Assembly (NCBI GenBank): GCA_029932035.1
Contig: JAOZQV010000036.1
Coordinates: 1-15,263, forward strand
DNA length: 15,263 nt
From: Deltaproteobacteria bacterium
GTDB lineage: Bacteria > Desulfobacterota > DSM-4660 > Desulfatiglandales > Desulfatiglandaceae
Direction of reading: 5' to 3'
Shown: in pieces, positions 5,749 through 12,458 of the stretch
Layout: every line of letters begins with the position of its first letter
How positions within the stretch are numbered: the first letter of the stretch is position 1
The notes under the pieces: model-generated
What the model saw: the letters and a program-made list of their open reading frames with translations, nothing else
Database searches by the model: none
What the model was told of the DNA's origin: nothing
Translations under genes and position numbers: made by a program

Positions 5749-8667
5749 ATGAGTACTGACCATGGATTTCAACTTCTGAAAGAACAGGAGATCAAAGAAT
5801 TAAAGACTTTGGCTATGGTTTATCGCCATTCAAAAACCGGCGCCCAACTCCTCTCCCTTACCACAGATGACGAGAATAAAGTCTTTGGAATTACATTTCG
5901 CACACCCCCGTCAGATTCCACAGGGGTAGCCCACATATTAGAACACTCCGTGCTTTGCGGGTCACAAAAATACCCGGTGAAAGAACCCTTTGTAGAGCTC
6001 CTAAAGGGGTCCCTGCAGACCTTTCTCAATGCCTTTACCTATCCTGACAAGACCTGCTACCCCGTGGCGAGTCAAAACCTCCAGGACTTTTATAATCTCA
6101 TAGATGTCTATCTCGATGCCGTTTTCTATCCGCGGATCACGCGCTCCATATTCCAGCAGGAGGGGTGGCATTTTGAACTGAAAAATGCAGATGATCCCCT
6201 CTCATACAAGGGCGTTGTCTTCAATGAGATGAAGGGGGCTTATTCGTCCCCTGACAACCTCCTTTCCGAGTACTCCCTCCAATCCCTTTTCCCGGATAAC
6301 GCCTATGGTTTTGATTCGGGCGGCGATCCAAAGCAGATACCGCGCCTTACCTACGAACAATTCCACTCCTTCCACAAGAGATACTATCATCCCTCCAATG
6401 CCAGGATCTACTTTTACGGTAATGATGATCCGGATGAGAGGTTGAGACTAATCAATGAGTATCTCAAGGAGTTTGATCCGATCGAAATCGATTCAGAGAT
6501 CCGGTTGCAGACCCCTTTCAAAGAATCCAAACGTTTGATCCGCCCGTTTATGGTCGGAGAAGATGCGGACACAGACCCGAAAGGGATGGTTACCCTCAAC
6601 TGGATGCTCACGGAAACAAGAGACGTTGAAACAAATTTTGCCCTTCACGTATTGGAATATAGCCTCCTTGGCATGCCTGGCTCCCCCCTGAGAAAGGCCC
6701 TGATAGACTCGGGCCTCGGAGAAGATATTGCCGGCGTGGGTCTTGAAAACGAGCTGCGTCAGATCTACTTCTCCACGGGCCTCAAGGGTGTTGACACAAA
6801 AAACGCCGACCGTATTGAATCCCTAATCTTAGAGACCTTAGCCGAACTGGCCAAATCCGGGATCGACCCCCATACCACCGAAGCAGCCCTGAATACCATC
6901 GAATTCGGTTTGAGGGAAAACAACACAGGGAGTTTCCCCCGCGGGCTCTCGCTCATGCTGAGATCCCTGACCACCTGGCTTTATGACAGCGACCCGTTCG
7001 CCCTCCTCTCCTTTGAAGGACCGCTTGAAACCATAAAATCCAGAGTTAGGTCAGAGAATGCGTTTTTTGAAAAGATGATTGACCGCATGCTTCTCTCAAA
7101 CCCGCACCGAACCACCCTGATTCTCCAGCCGGATACAAACCTCAGGAAGCAAGAAGAAGAAAACGAAAAGGATCGCCTGACAAAGACCCGGTCAGCCATG
7201 GTCAAGGAAGAGCTAAAAGGGATTGTAGATAACACAAAAGAACTCAAGCGCCTCCAGGGGACCCCTGATCCGCCTGAAGCCCTGGCCGCCATCCCAGTGC
7301 TGAAATTGGAGGACTTAGATAAACAGAATAAGACCATACCCTTAGCCTTCTCAGAGGAGAGTGGGACGAAAATCCTGTTCCACGATCTGTTTACCAACGG
7401 CATCGCATATGTGGACTTGGGCTTCAATCTGCGTTGTCTCCCTTCCGAATACCTCCCTTATCTCCCCCTCTTTGGCCGGGCGCTTGTCGAGATAGGGACA
7501 GAAAAGGAGGATTTCGTCACCCTGACCCAGCGTATCAGCCGCAAGACCGGGGGGATCAGACCACAACTGTTCACCTCCAGCGTTAAGGACTCCCGGAAGA
7601 GCGCTGCATGGCTCTTCTTGAGGGGCAAGGGGATGTCAGGTCAGATTGACGATCTGATCCATATCGTGCAGGATGTGCTCCTCACGGTGAAGTTGGATAA
7701 CCAGGAACGGTTTCGACAGATGGTGATGGAGGAGAAGGCCAGAGTCGAGCAGCATCTGGTCTCGGCCGGGCACCAGGTGGTCAACCTCCGGCTCAGGGCC
7801 CATTTCAGCGAAGCCCACCGGGCTGCGGAGCAGATGGGCGGAATAAGTTATCTCTTTTTTGTAAGAAAGTTAGCTCTGGCCGTTGATGAGGACTGGCCCG
7901 GGGCGCTTACCGTACTCCGGCAAATACACAAAATCCTCTTAAACCGCAAGGCAATGATCGCGAATATCACCGTAGACCAGCAAGGATGGTTCCGAATTGA
8001 GCCGCGCCTGAAGGACCTTCTAAAAGCATTGCCAAAAGCCCCTGTCTCCGAACCGGACTGGCCCGCAGGAGACGACCCCCTTTTCGAAGGGATGACCATC
8101 CCCTCCCAGGTCAATTATGTGGGCAAGGGGGCAGATCTTTATAGCCTGGGGTACAAGTTTCATGGCTCTGCACTCGTTGTAACACGTTATCTGCGCAATG
8201 CCTATCTGTGGGATCAGGTTCGTGTTCAGGGCGGGGCGTATGGCGCTTTCTGCATTTTTGATCGCCTTTCAGGTGTTTTGACCTTTGTATCTTACAGGGA
8301 CCCCAATCTCATTCAAACCATTGAGACCTTTGGCCGGTCCGGCCGGTTCCTTGAAAATATGACCCTGAGTGAGGATGAACTCATAAAGGGCATAATCGGA
8401 GCTATTGGAGATCTGGACAGCCACATGCTCCCGGACGCAAAGGGATTCAGCTCAATGGTTCGTTATCTCATCGGCGATACCGAAGAAAACCGGCAACAGA
8501 TGCGGGACGAAATACTAAAGACCAGTGCCGCTGATTTCAAGGAGATGGCCCGAGTTCTTGAGGAAGTCAAAAACAAGGGTATAGTAAAAGTCCTCGGATC
8601 CCCAACCGCCATGGAAGCAGCCGAGAAAGACCGACCAGGATGGCTGAAGCTGCTCAAGGTGCTCTAA
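5749..8667 (+). CDS. M16C zinc metallopeptidase, PreP/presequence-protease-like
   Basis: Large (972 aa) insulinase-family peptidase of subfamily M16C, which degrades short unstructured peptides inside a closed two-half chamber. The inverted zinc motif HILEH places ligands at H62 and H66 with the general base E65; the third ligand is E160 in GVVFNEMKGAYS, 94 residues on, the spacing expected for PreP. The substrate-binding Arg/Tyr pair of the C-terminal half is also present (R825, Y831 in RVQGGAYGA). The middle (about 470-700) matches the charged helical M16C-associated linker. No signal peptide is seen, so it is probably cytoplasmic. The start is supported by AGGAGG 4 nt before the ATG. It is complete and looks active. 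Confidence 0.95.
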   Translation: MSTDHGFQLLKEQEIKELKTLAMVYRHSKTGAQLLSLTTDDENKVFGITFRTPPSDSTGVAHILEHSVLCGSQKYPVKEPFVELLKGSLQTFLNAFTYPDKTCYPVASQNLQDFYNLIDVYLDAVFYPRITRSIFQQEGWHFELKNADDPLSYKGVVFNEMKGAYSSPDNLLSEYSLQSLFPDNAYGFDSGGDPKQIPRLTYEQFHSFHKRYYHPSNARIYFYGNDDPDERLRLINEYLKEFDPIEIDSEIRLQTPFKESKRLIRPFMVGEDADTDPKGMVTLNWMLTETRDVETNFALHVLEYSLLGMPGSPLRKALIDSGLGEDIAGVGLENELRQIYFSTGLKGVDTKNADRIESLILETLAELAKSGIDPHTTEAALNTIEFGLRENNTGSFPRGLSLMLRSLTTWLYDSDPFALLSFEGPLETIKSRVRSENAFFEKMIDRMLLSNPHRTTLILQPDTNLRKQEEENEKDRLTKTRSAMVKEELKGIVDNTKELKRLQGTPDPPEALAAIPVLKLEDLDKQNKTIPLAFSEESGTKILFHDLFTNGIAYVDLGFNLRCLPSEYLPYLPLFGRALVEIGTEKEDFVTLTQRISRKTGGIRPQLFTSSVKDSRKSAAWLFLRGKGMSGQIDDLIHIVQDVLLTVKLDNQERFRQMVMEEKARVEQHLVSAGHQVVNLRLRAHFSEAHRAAEQMGGISYLFFVRKLALAVDEDWPGALTVLRQIHKILLNRKAMIANITVDQQGWFRIEPRLKDLLKALPKAPVSEPDWPAGDDPLFEGMTIPSQVNYVGKGADLYSLGYKFHGSALVVTRYLRNAYLWDQVRVQGGAYGAFCIFDRLSGVLTFVSYRDPNLIQTIETFGRSGRFLENMTLSEDELIKGIIGAIGDLDSHMLPDAKGFSSMVRYLIGDTEENRQQMRDEILKTSAADFKEMARVLEEVKNKGIVKVLGSPTAMEAAEKDRPGWLKLLKVL

Positions 8668-8747
8668 AAAGCCCCTCTTGTCTCGCGCAAAGACGCAAAG
8701 CACGCCAAGACAAACTGAATAATGTCAACACATTACCCCTGCATTCT

Positions 8748-8771
8748 CTACGGGCTCTGCCCGCCCCGTAG
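8748..8771. other. Hairpin CTACGGG-N10-CCCGTAG
   Basis: A 7-bp GC-rich perfect stem with a 10-nt loop, 80 bp after the M16C stop. It lacks a T tract, so it is not a classical intrinsic terminator. Just upstream (8684-8700) is a CGCAAAG direct repeat enclosed by CTTGTCT (8677-8683) and AGACAA (8708-8713). The 260-bp gap thus holds only small repeats until the regulator promoter. Confidence 0.5.
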
Positions 8772-8815
8772 CTCCGGCAGATGGTACTGGGGTGAGAAAT
8801 CTGACTTTTTGTTTA

Positions 8816-8850
8816 CCCAGTTAAATCTCCTTTGCGCCTATTTAACCAGG
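8816..8850. repeat. Palindromic hairpin repeat, copy 1 (GTTAAAT-N13-ATTTAAC)
   Basis: A perfect 7-bp stem, GTTAAAT (8820-8826) and ATTTAAC (8840-8846), with a 13-nt loop, extended by CC/GG after a 2-nt mismatch. A diverged copy with the same stem, same loop length and same orientation lies at 14829-14863. No transposase is nearby. The form recalls REP/RAYT or IS200/IS605-type hairpins (inference). Confidence 0.65.
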
Positions 8851-8870
8851 GCGGCCTTATCAAAAATAGC

Positions 8871-8916
8871 TTGACAAATCTGCCCGACATGTTATGAGTA
8901 GAATTATTACTCATAA
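8871..8916 (+). promoter_or_regulatory. Promoter with perfect palindromic operator upstream of the wHTH regulator
   Basis: TTGACA (8871-8876) and TATGAG (8893-8898), 16 bp apart, form the promoter. Overlapping the -10 is a perfect inverted repeat, TTATGAGTA (8892-8900) and TACTCATAA (8908-8916), separated by 7 bp. This is a strong candidate for autoregulation by the winged-helix protein encoded 11 bp downstream. AGGGA (8918-8922) then serves as ribosome binding site. Confidence 0.7.
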
Positions 8917-8927
8917 TAGGGACTATA

Positions 8928-9494
8928 ATGGAAAACCTGTTTGCCGGTCTAATTGCATCCAAGACCAGGATTAAGCTCCTGACCAGGCTTTTTTTCAACC
9001 CTGAGACCCGCTCATATCTTCGCGAACTGGCCAAGGAGTTCAATGTATCCACAAACTCGGTTCGCGAAGAACTCAACCAGCTTACCAAAACCAAACTCCT
9101 GAAATCTGAAAGAAATGGCCGCCAGGTCCTCTATGCCGCTAACCAGGATCATCCCCTCTTCCCGGAACTAAAATCCATGGTGAGCAAGGCCATGGGTATA
9201 GACCAAGTCATTGACAGTATCGTAATCAGGCTGGGTGACTTAGAGAGGGCCTATCTAATCGACGACTACGCCCAAGGAAAGGATACGGGAATTGTGGACC
9301 TTTTATTAGTTGGGAACATTGACCAGTATCATCTAAATGATTTGAGCAGGAAAACTGAACGGTATATCAAAAGAAAGATCAGGTCCCTGGTCTTGAACAG
9401 GGAGGAATATGAAAAATTCGAACCGACGCTGAAACAGCGACCCAGTGTTCTAATATGGGAGGCAAAGAAAAATAGCAGAACCGGGAAACCCTGA
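8928..9494 (+). CDS. Winged-helix transcriptional regulator with degenerate nucleotidyltransferase-like domain
   Basis: The 188-aa protein begins with a winged helix-turn-helix of ArsR-like type (about residues 10-75: SYLRELAKEFNVSTNSVREELNQL recognition region, then a RNGRQVLYAAN wing). Residues about 95-180 resemble the MNT-type nucleotidyltransferase fold, with YAQG and VDLLLVG where active members have G-S-x-A-R-G and D-I-D. Here the Gly-Ser pair is Asp-Asp (112-113) and the first catalytic Asp is replaced (GIVDLL), so enzymatic activity is unlikely. Such regulators are usually annotated ArsR-like and, to my recollection, often precede surface-polysaccharide loci, which fits the flippase remnant at the right end. 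ATG 8928 has AGGGA 5 nt upstream. Confidence 0.8.
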   Translation: MENLFAGLIASKTRIKLLTRLFFNPETRSYLRELAKEFNVSTNSVREELNQLTKTKLLKSERNGRQVLYAANQDHPLFPELKSMVSKAMGIDQVIDSIVIRLGDLERAYLIDDYAQGKDTGIVDLLLVGNIDQYHLNDLSRKTERYIKRKIRSLVLNREEYEKFEPTLKQRPSVLIWEAKKNSRTGKP

Positions 9495-9640
9495 AACAGA
9501 TACTATCGCCAACGCTCACAAAATTAAACAGTATATCAGTAAGTTATATCAGCTATGCCTGCCTAACTTAAGGGGCGGAGCTATGTCTGGAGACCTTTGA
9601 AAGGTGCTTCCCGCTTTGGCAGAATTCAAGGTCAAACCGA

Positions 9641-9672
9641 TTGACATTTCATTAACTTATTGTTATTAATAA
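9641..9672 (+). promoter_or_regulatory. Promoter and palindrome of the AbiE-like module
   Basis: TTGACA (9641-9646) is followed after 17 bp by TATTAA (9664-9669). The 10-bp perfect palindrome TTATTAATAA (9663-9672) covers the -10 and could be the antitoxin operator. The expected transcription start falls within a few bases of ATG 9677 and no ribosome site is visible, so the message may be leaderless. The rest of the 182-bp gap before it shows nothing I can interpret. Confidence 0.5.
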
Positions 9673-9676
9673 AAAT

Positions 9677-10276
9677 ATGAAATATCAAGACCTGACATCA
9701 TTAATAAAAACTCCCATTTTTTCAAAAACCGATATCGTATTGGCTGGAGGAAAAATTTTTGATTATCAACTAACTCGTTGGGTGAAAAAGGGATACCTTC
9801 TGAAAATAAAGAACGGCATCTATATATTTGAAAGGGATTACGAGAAAATCAGAGGTGAAGAGATTGCCGCAGCGCTTTACCAGCCCAGCTATCTGAGTTT
9901 GGAGAGCGCCCTCTCAGCCTATGGATTTATTCCTGAAATGGTCTATGCCTATGTCAGTGTAACCGGCAAAATTAACCGGATCTTTGACAACAAATTCGGC
10001 CATTTTATCTATCGTCACGTAAAGAGCGAACTATTCTGGGGATATCGGGAGGTAAAAACAAACACCGGCCGGTTCCTCATTGCTGAGCCGGAAAAGGCGC
10101 TACTCGACTATCTCTACCTTAACCTCTCAAGAATCAACAGCGAATCCGATTTTGAGAATCTGAGGTTCAATGAAGACCGGCTTCGCGAGACCTTAAACAG
10201 AGAAAAATTTGTAAAATACCTGCAGGCATTCGAAATAAAAAAGCTTAAAAGGTGGGCTAACAGGTGCTTACAGTAG
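9677..10276 (+). CDS. AbiEi-like antitoxin / transcriptional regulator of a type IV toxin-antitoxin pair
   Basis: The 199-aa product has an N-terminal winged helix (about 10-60: FSKTDIVLAGG, LTRWVKKGYLLKIKNGIYIF) followed by an AbiEi-type C-terminal domain with YLSLESALSAYGFIPE and AEPEKALLDYLYL, both typical of the family. In characterised AbiE systems this protein binds inverted repeats in its own promoter and counteracts the partner nucleotidyltransferase toxin without stable protein-protein binding. The 3' end overlaps the toxin gene by 13 bp, so the two are translationally coupled. ATG 9677 has no Shine-Dalgarno sequence. I am confident of the superfamily, less of the exact subtype. Confidence 0.85.
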   Translation: MKYQDLTSLIKTPIFSKTDIVLAGGKIFDYQLTRWVKKGYLLKIKNGIYIFERDYEKIRGEEIAAALYQPSYLSLESALSAYGFIPEMVYAYVSVTGKINRIFDNKFGHFIYRHVKSELFWGYREVKTNTGRFLIAEPEKALLDYLYLNLSRINSESDFENLRFNEDRLRETLNREKFVKYLQAFEIKKLKRWANRCLQ

Positions 10277-11037
10277 AGCAGATCAAAGAATACTTTCCGG
10301 ATCAGGTGGTCAAGAGAAATTCGCGGGGCATCTTGGTGGAATACTTGCAATACGAGCTTCTTGATTCTCTGTTCAAACTCAAAGAGGCCGCATTCCTCAG
10401 CTTTACAGGCGGCACAGCCATCAGGATGCTGCAGCAGAGCCCCCGTTTCTCCGAAGATCTTGACTTTGATAATTTCGGCATGACATTCGGGCAATTCGAA
10501 GAAGCGCTTCAAAAAGTATGTAGGGACATGAAGGCCAAGGGATTTTTGGTAGAATACAGAACCGTTGAACGAGGGGCATATCATTGTTACCTCAAGTTTC
10601 CGGAGATCCTCTACAAGTCAGGAATAAGCCCGCATGCCGGTAAGAAAATATTGATAAGGATAGACACCGAACCTAAGGAAAGGTTTTATAAACCCCAAAT
10701 CTATCTCCTGAATAAATTCACACTCTACCGTCAGCTCCTTACGGCCCCTCCATCGATACTTTTGTCTCAGAAAATGATGACAGTTCTACAGAGGAAACGT
10801 GAAAAAGGCCGTGATCTGTTTGATGTTTCGATTTTGATGGGAGTTGCAGGGCCTGATTTCGATTATATGGCGAGATACCTTAGCCTTGGAAAAGAAGAAA
10901 TAATCGATCAATTTACAAGGAGGGTAGAAGAGTTGGACCTGAACTTTCTCGCTAAGGACGTGGAACCCTTTCTATTTTCACCGGAACAAAAGGAAAGAGT
11001 GCTGACCTTCCGGGAATATTGGAGGCAACACCAATAA
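10264..11037 (+). CDS. AbiEii/AbiGii-family nucleotidyltransferase toxin
   Basis: The 257-aa protein has the nucleotidyltransferase motifs of AbiEii toxins: FTGGTAIRM (48-55) with the GG-T nucleotide-binding turn, RFSEDLDFD (61-69) carrying the metal-binding Asp pair D65/D67, and the conserved KGRDLFD (181-187) with K170 further upstream. Family members add nucleotides to targets such as tRNA and cause growth arrest; for AbiE this underlies phage abortive infection. The start is GTG 10264, with GGTGG (10251-10255) 8 nt upstream, inside the antitoxin gene end. All catalytic residues are intact, so it is probably functional. Its RNA target cannot be read from the sequence. Confidence 0.9.
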   Translation: MLTVEQIKEYFPDQVVKRNSRGILVEYLQYELLDSLFKLKEAAFLSFTGGTAIRMLQQSPRFSEDLDFDNFGMTFGQFEEALQKVCRDMKAKGFLVEYRTVERGAYHCYLKFPEILYKSGISPHAGKKILIRIDTEPKERFYKPQIYLLNKFTLYRQLLTAPPSILLSQKMMTVLQRKREKGRDLFDVSILMGVAGPDFDYMARYLSLGKEEIIDQFTRRVEELDLNFLAKDVEPFLFSPEQKERVLTFREYWRQHQ

Positions 11038-11182
11038 CGAACCATATGAGATAGAATGCATGTTTAATCCTGATTTCTGGCCTTTCTCGGGTTTAAAGCG
11101 TGATTCCTTTCCCATTGGAGTAACACAGTTAGATAGCGACGTCTCGCAGATCTCACATGAGCGTAGAGTTGAGACTTTTTTC

Positions 11183-11211
11183 TTGACCTTAGGTCTTATA
11201 TAGGATATTAT
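11183..11211 (+). promoter_or_regulatory. Promoter of the RHH-PemK module
   Basis: TTGACC (11183-11188) and TATTAT (11206-11211), 17 bp apart, each 5/6 to consensus, make the strongest promoter in this region. The inverted repeat GACCT-T-AGGTC (11185-11195) overlaps the -35 and is a candidate antitoxin operator. GAACCA is repeated downstream at about 11216 and 11228. The 209-bp gap before the gene is otherwise featureless. Confidence 0.55.
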
Positions 11212-11246
11212 TTTGGAACCAATATGCGAACCAGGAGGGTGTCTTT

Positions 11247-11498
11247 ATGGCAAGTTTGACACAAAAAAAGATCTCGATCAGCTCCGAACAAAAACAATTT
11301 TTGGAAAATTACAGACAGTGGGGATTTACAGATCAGAGCAGTATTGTACGTGAAGCTCTTACCCTGTTTATTAGGGAGTTAAAAACAAACCAACGAAAAA
11401 CCCAAATGGCCCAAAAAGCGAGGGAGCTTATTTCTGAGTATGCAACAGATAAAGAATTAACCGGCTTTACTGATTTAGACGGTGAGGATTTCCTATGA
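11247..11498 (+). CDS. Ribbon-helix-helix antitoxin (CopG/MetJ-like)
   Basis: Small 83-aa protein. Residues 1-45 fit a ribbon-helix-helix: a beta strand (QKKISISSEQKQFLENY), a helix, then SSIVREALTLFIREL as second helix; dimers of this fold bind operator DNA. The C-terminal tail (about 50-83), rich in charged residues and ending TDLDGEDFL, is the likely toxin-neutralising segment. AGGAGG (11233-11238) lies 8 nt before ATG. The stop overlaps the toxin start by 4 nt (ATGA), the classic antitoxin-first arrangement. Confidence 0.88.
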   Translation: MASLTQKKISISSEQKQFLENYRQWGFTDQSSIVREALTLFIRELKTNQRKTQMAQKARELISEYATDKELTGFTDLDGEDFL

Positions 11499-11836
11499 AA
11501 CAGGGAGAAATATGGGAAATAAACTTAAGTCCAACCGTCGGAGCCGAAATCAAGAAGAAACGGCCCGCTGTAATCATAAATGACGATGCAATCGGAATCT
11601 TACCACTAAAAGTAATTGTCCCCATAACAGAATGGAAGGACCGTTTTCAGGGGGCCATATGGCTAGTGAGAATAGAACCGGACAACGAAAATAAACTTAT
11701 GAAACCATCTGCCATTGACACATTTCAGATCAGGTCCGTATCTACAAGACGGTTTTTGAGGAAGACCGGTTCGGTGCCCTCAACCGTATTAAATAAAATA
11801 AAAACAGCCATTAAAGCAGTCATAGCTATGGATTAG
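11495..11836 (+). CDS. PemK/MazF-family endoribonuclease toxin
   Basis: The 113-aa product matches MazF/PemK over its full length: the N-terminal GEIWEINLSPTVGAEIKKKRPAVII motif region with the conserved GAE-KKKRP active-site loop, then VIVPITEW, and the C-terminal KPSAIDTFQIRSVSTRRF element carrying the conserved Asp and Arg. These toxins cleave mRNA at short specific sequences to halt translation; the specificity here is unknown. GGTGAGG (11481-11487) is 7 nt upstream of ATG, and the 4-nt ATGA overlap couples it to the antitoxin. Complete and likely active. Confidence 0.9.
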   Translation: MKQGEIWEINLSPTVGAEIKKKRPAVIINDDAIGILPLKVIVPITEWKDRFQGAIWLVRIEPDNENKLMKPSAIDTFQIRSVSTRRFLRKTGSVPSTVLNKIKTAIKAVIAMD

Positions 11837-12360
11837 TCTTAATCTGTTCCTCAAATTCCGTCCTCCGTCCTGTCTCCTCTATTCTGTTTTCTATATTTTT
11901 TCTATTCCATTTGGGCCTAACTCACCATTTTATTTATATATTTATGCCCCCAAGCTTTTACAGATTTGAACGGAAACTCCATAGAAATTGCAAAATCAGA
12001 TGGGGTAGATTCCCCGCAGACTGTAGGCAGAAGAGGAAATGCGATGTTTGATCCAGCCTAATTTCTTCTGCTTATGGTACGTTCTTCGATCCTAAATATC
12101 TGTGCTAATCTGCGTCCTATATTATAGCGAAGTTATCCAGGAGACCGTAAATATCTGGATCTCAAATCTCTGATATAAAACCCCGGCAGAAGGCCGGGCA
12201 CAAGAGGCAATCGCCATTAAGAGCCCTTCTAATGGCAAAAAAATCATAATGAACCAGCACCCGCTCCCTGGTAAGTTTAATAGTTGACTACGGCCCCCAT
12301 TCCGTACATTGATCATTCTCTTCTAATTGCAGAGAAGGGAACCCTGTCTATCTTTCTGTC
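11837..12360. other. Gene-free stretch with repeats and hairpins
   Basis: No credible gene lies here. The first 70 bp are strongly pyrimidine-rich on the plus strand, with CGTCCT/CTATT-type near repeats. AAATATCTG occurs at about 12095 and 12149. Two hairpins follow: CCCGGC (12182-12187)/GCCGGG (12193-12198) with a 5-nt loop, and GCCATTA (12213-12219)/TAATGGC (12230-12236). The ATG-initiated 64-codon frame on the minus strand (12122-12316) has no family features and I do not regard it as a gene. Confidence 0.6.
12175..12198 (-). terminator. Weak intrinsic terminator for minus-strand transcription
   Basis: Read on the minus strand, GCCCGGC-loop-GCCGGG is followed by a short T run (TTTT) and AT-rich sequence. 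No minus-strand gene feeds into it, so it may be a remnant, or the end of a small unannotated transcript. Confidence 0.3.
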
Positions 12361-12395
12361 TTGACAAAATAGCGTTTTACGGCTAAATTTAAGCC
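12361..12395 (+). promoter_or_regulatory. Promoter of the DUF4143 ATPase gene
   Basis: TTGACA (12361-12366), 17 bp, TAAATT (12384-12389). An imperfect palindrome GGCTAAATTTAAGCC (12381-12395; 6 of 7 pairs match) covers the -10. The leader to ATG 12459 is about 63 nt. Confidence 0.5.
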
Positions 12396-12458
12396 ATCAA
12401 AATACAATCTTATGACTAATTATCTGCCTTAACACACTTGTCTGTGCCTGAATTCGTT

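Noticed and set aside
6981..7427. 148-codon minus-strand frame within the M16C peptidase gene
   Set aside because: Ser/Phe/Arg-rich shadow of a fully supported gene, with no ribosome site or domain.
8748..8771. Hairpin after the M16C gene as an intrinsic terminator
   Set aside because: The stem is good but there is no T tract on either strand.
12122..12316. 64-codon minus-strand frame in the gene-free stretch
   Set aside because: It runs through both hairpins, lacks a ribosome site and resembles no family.
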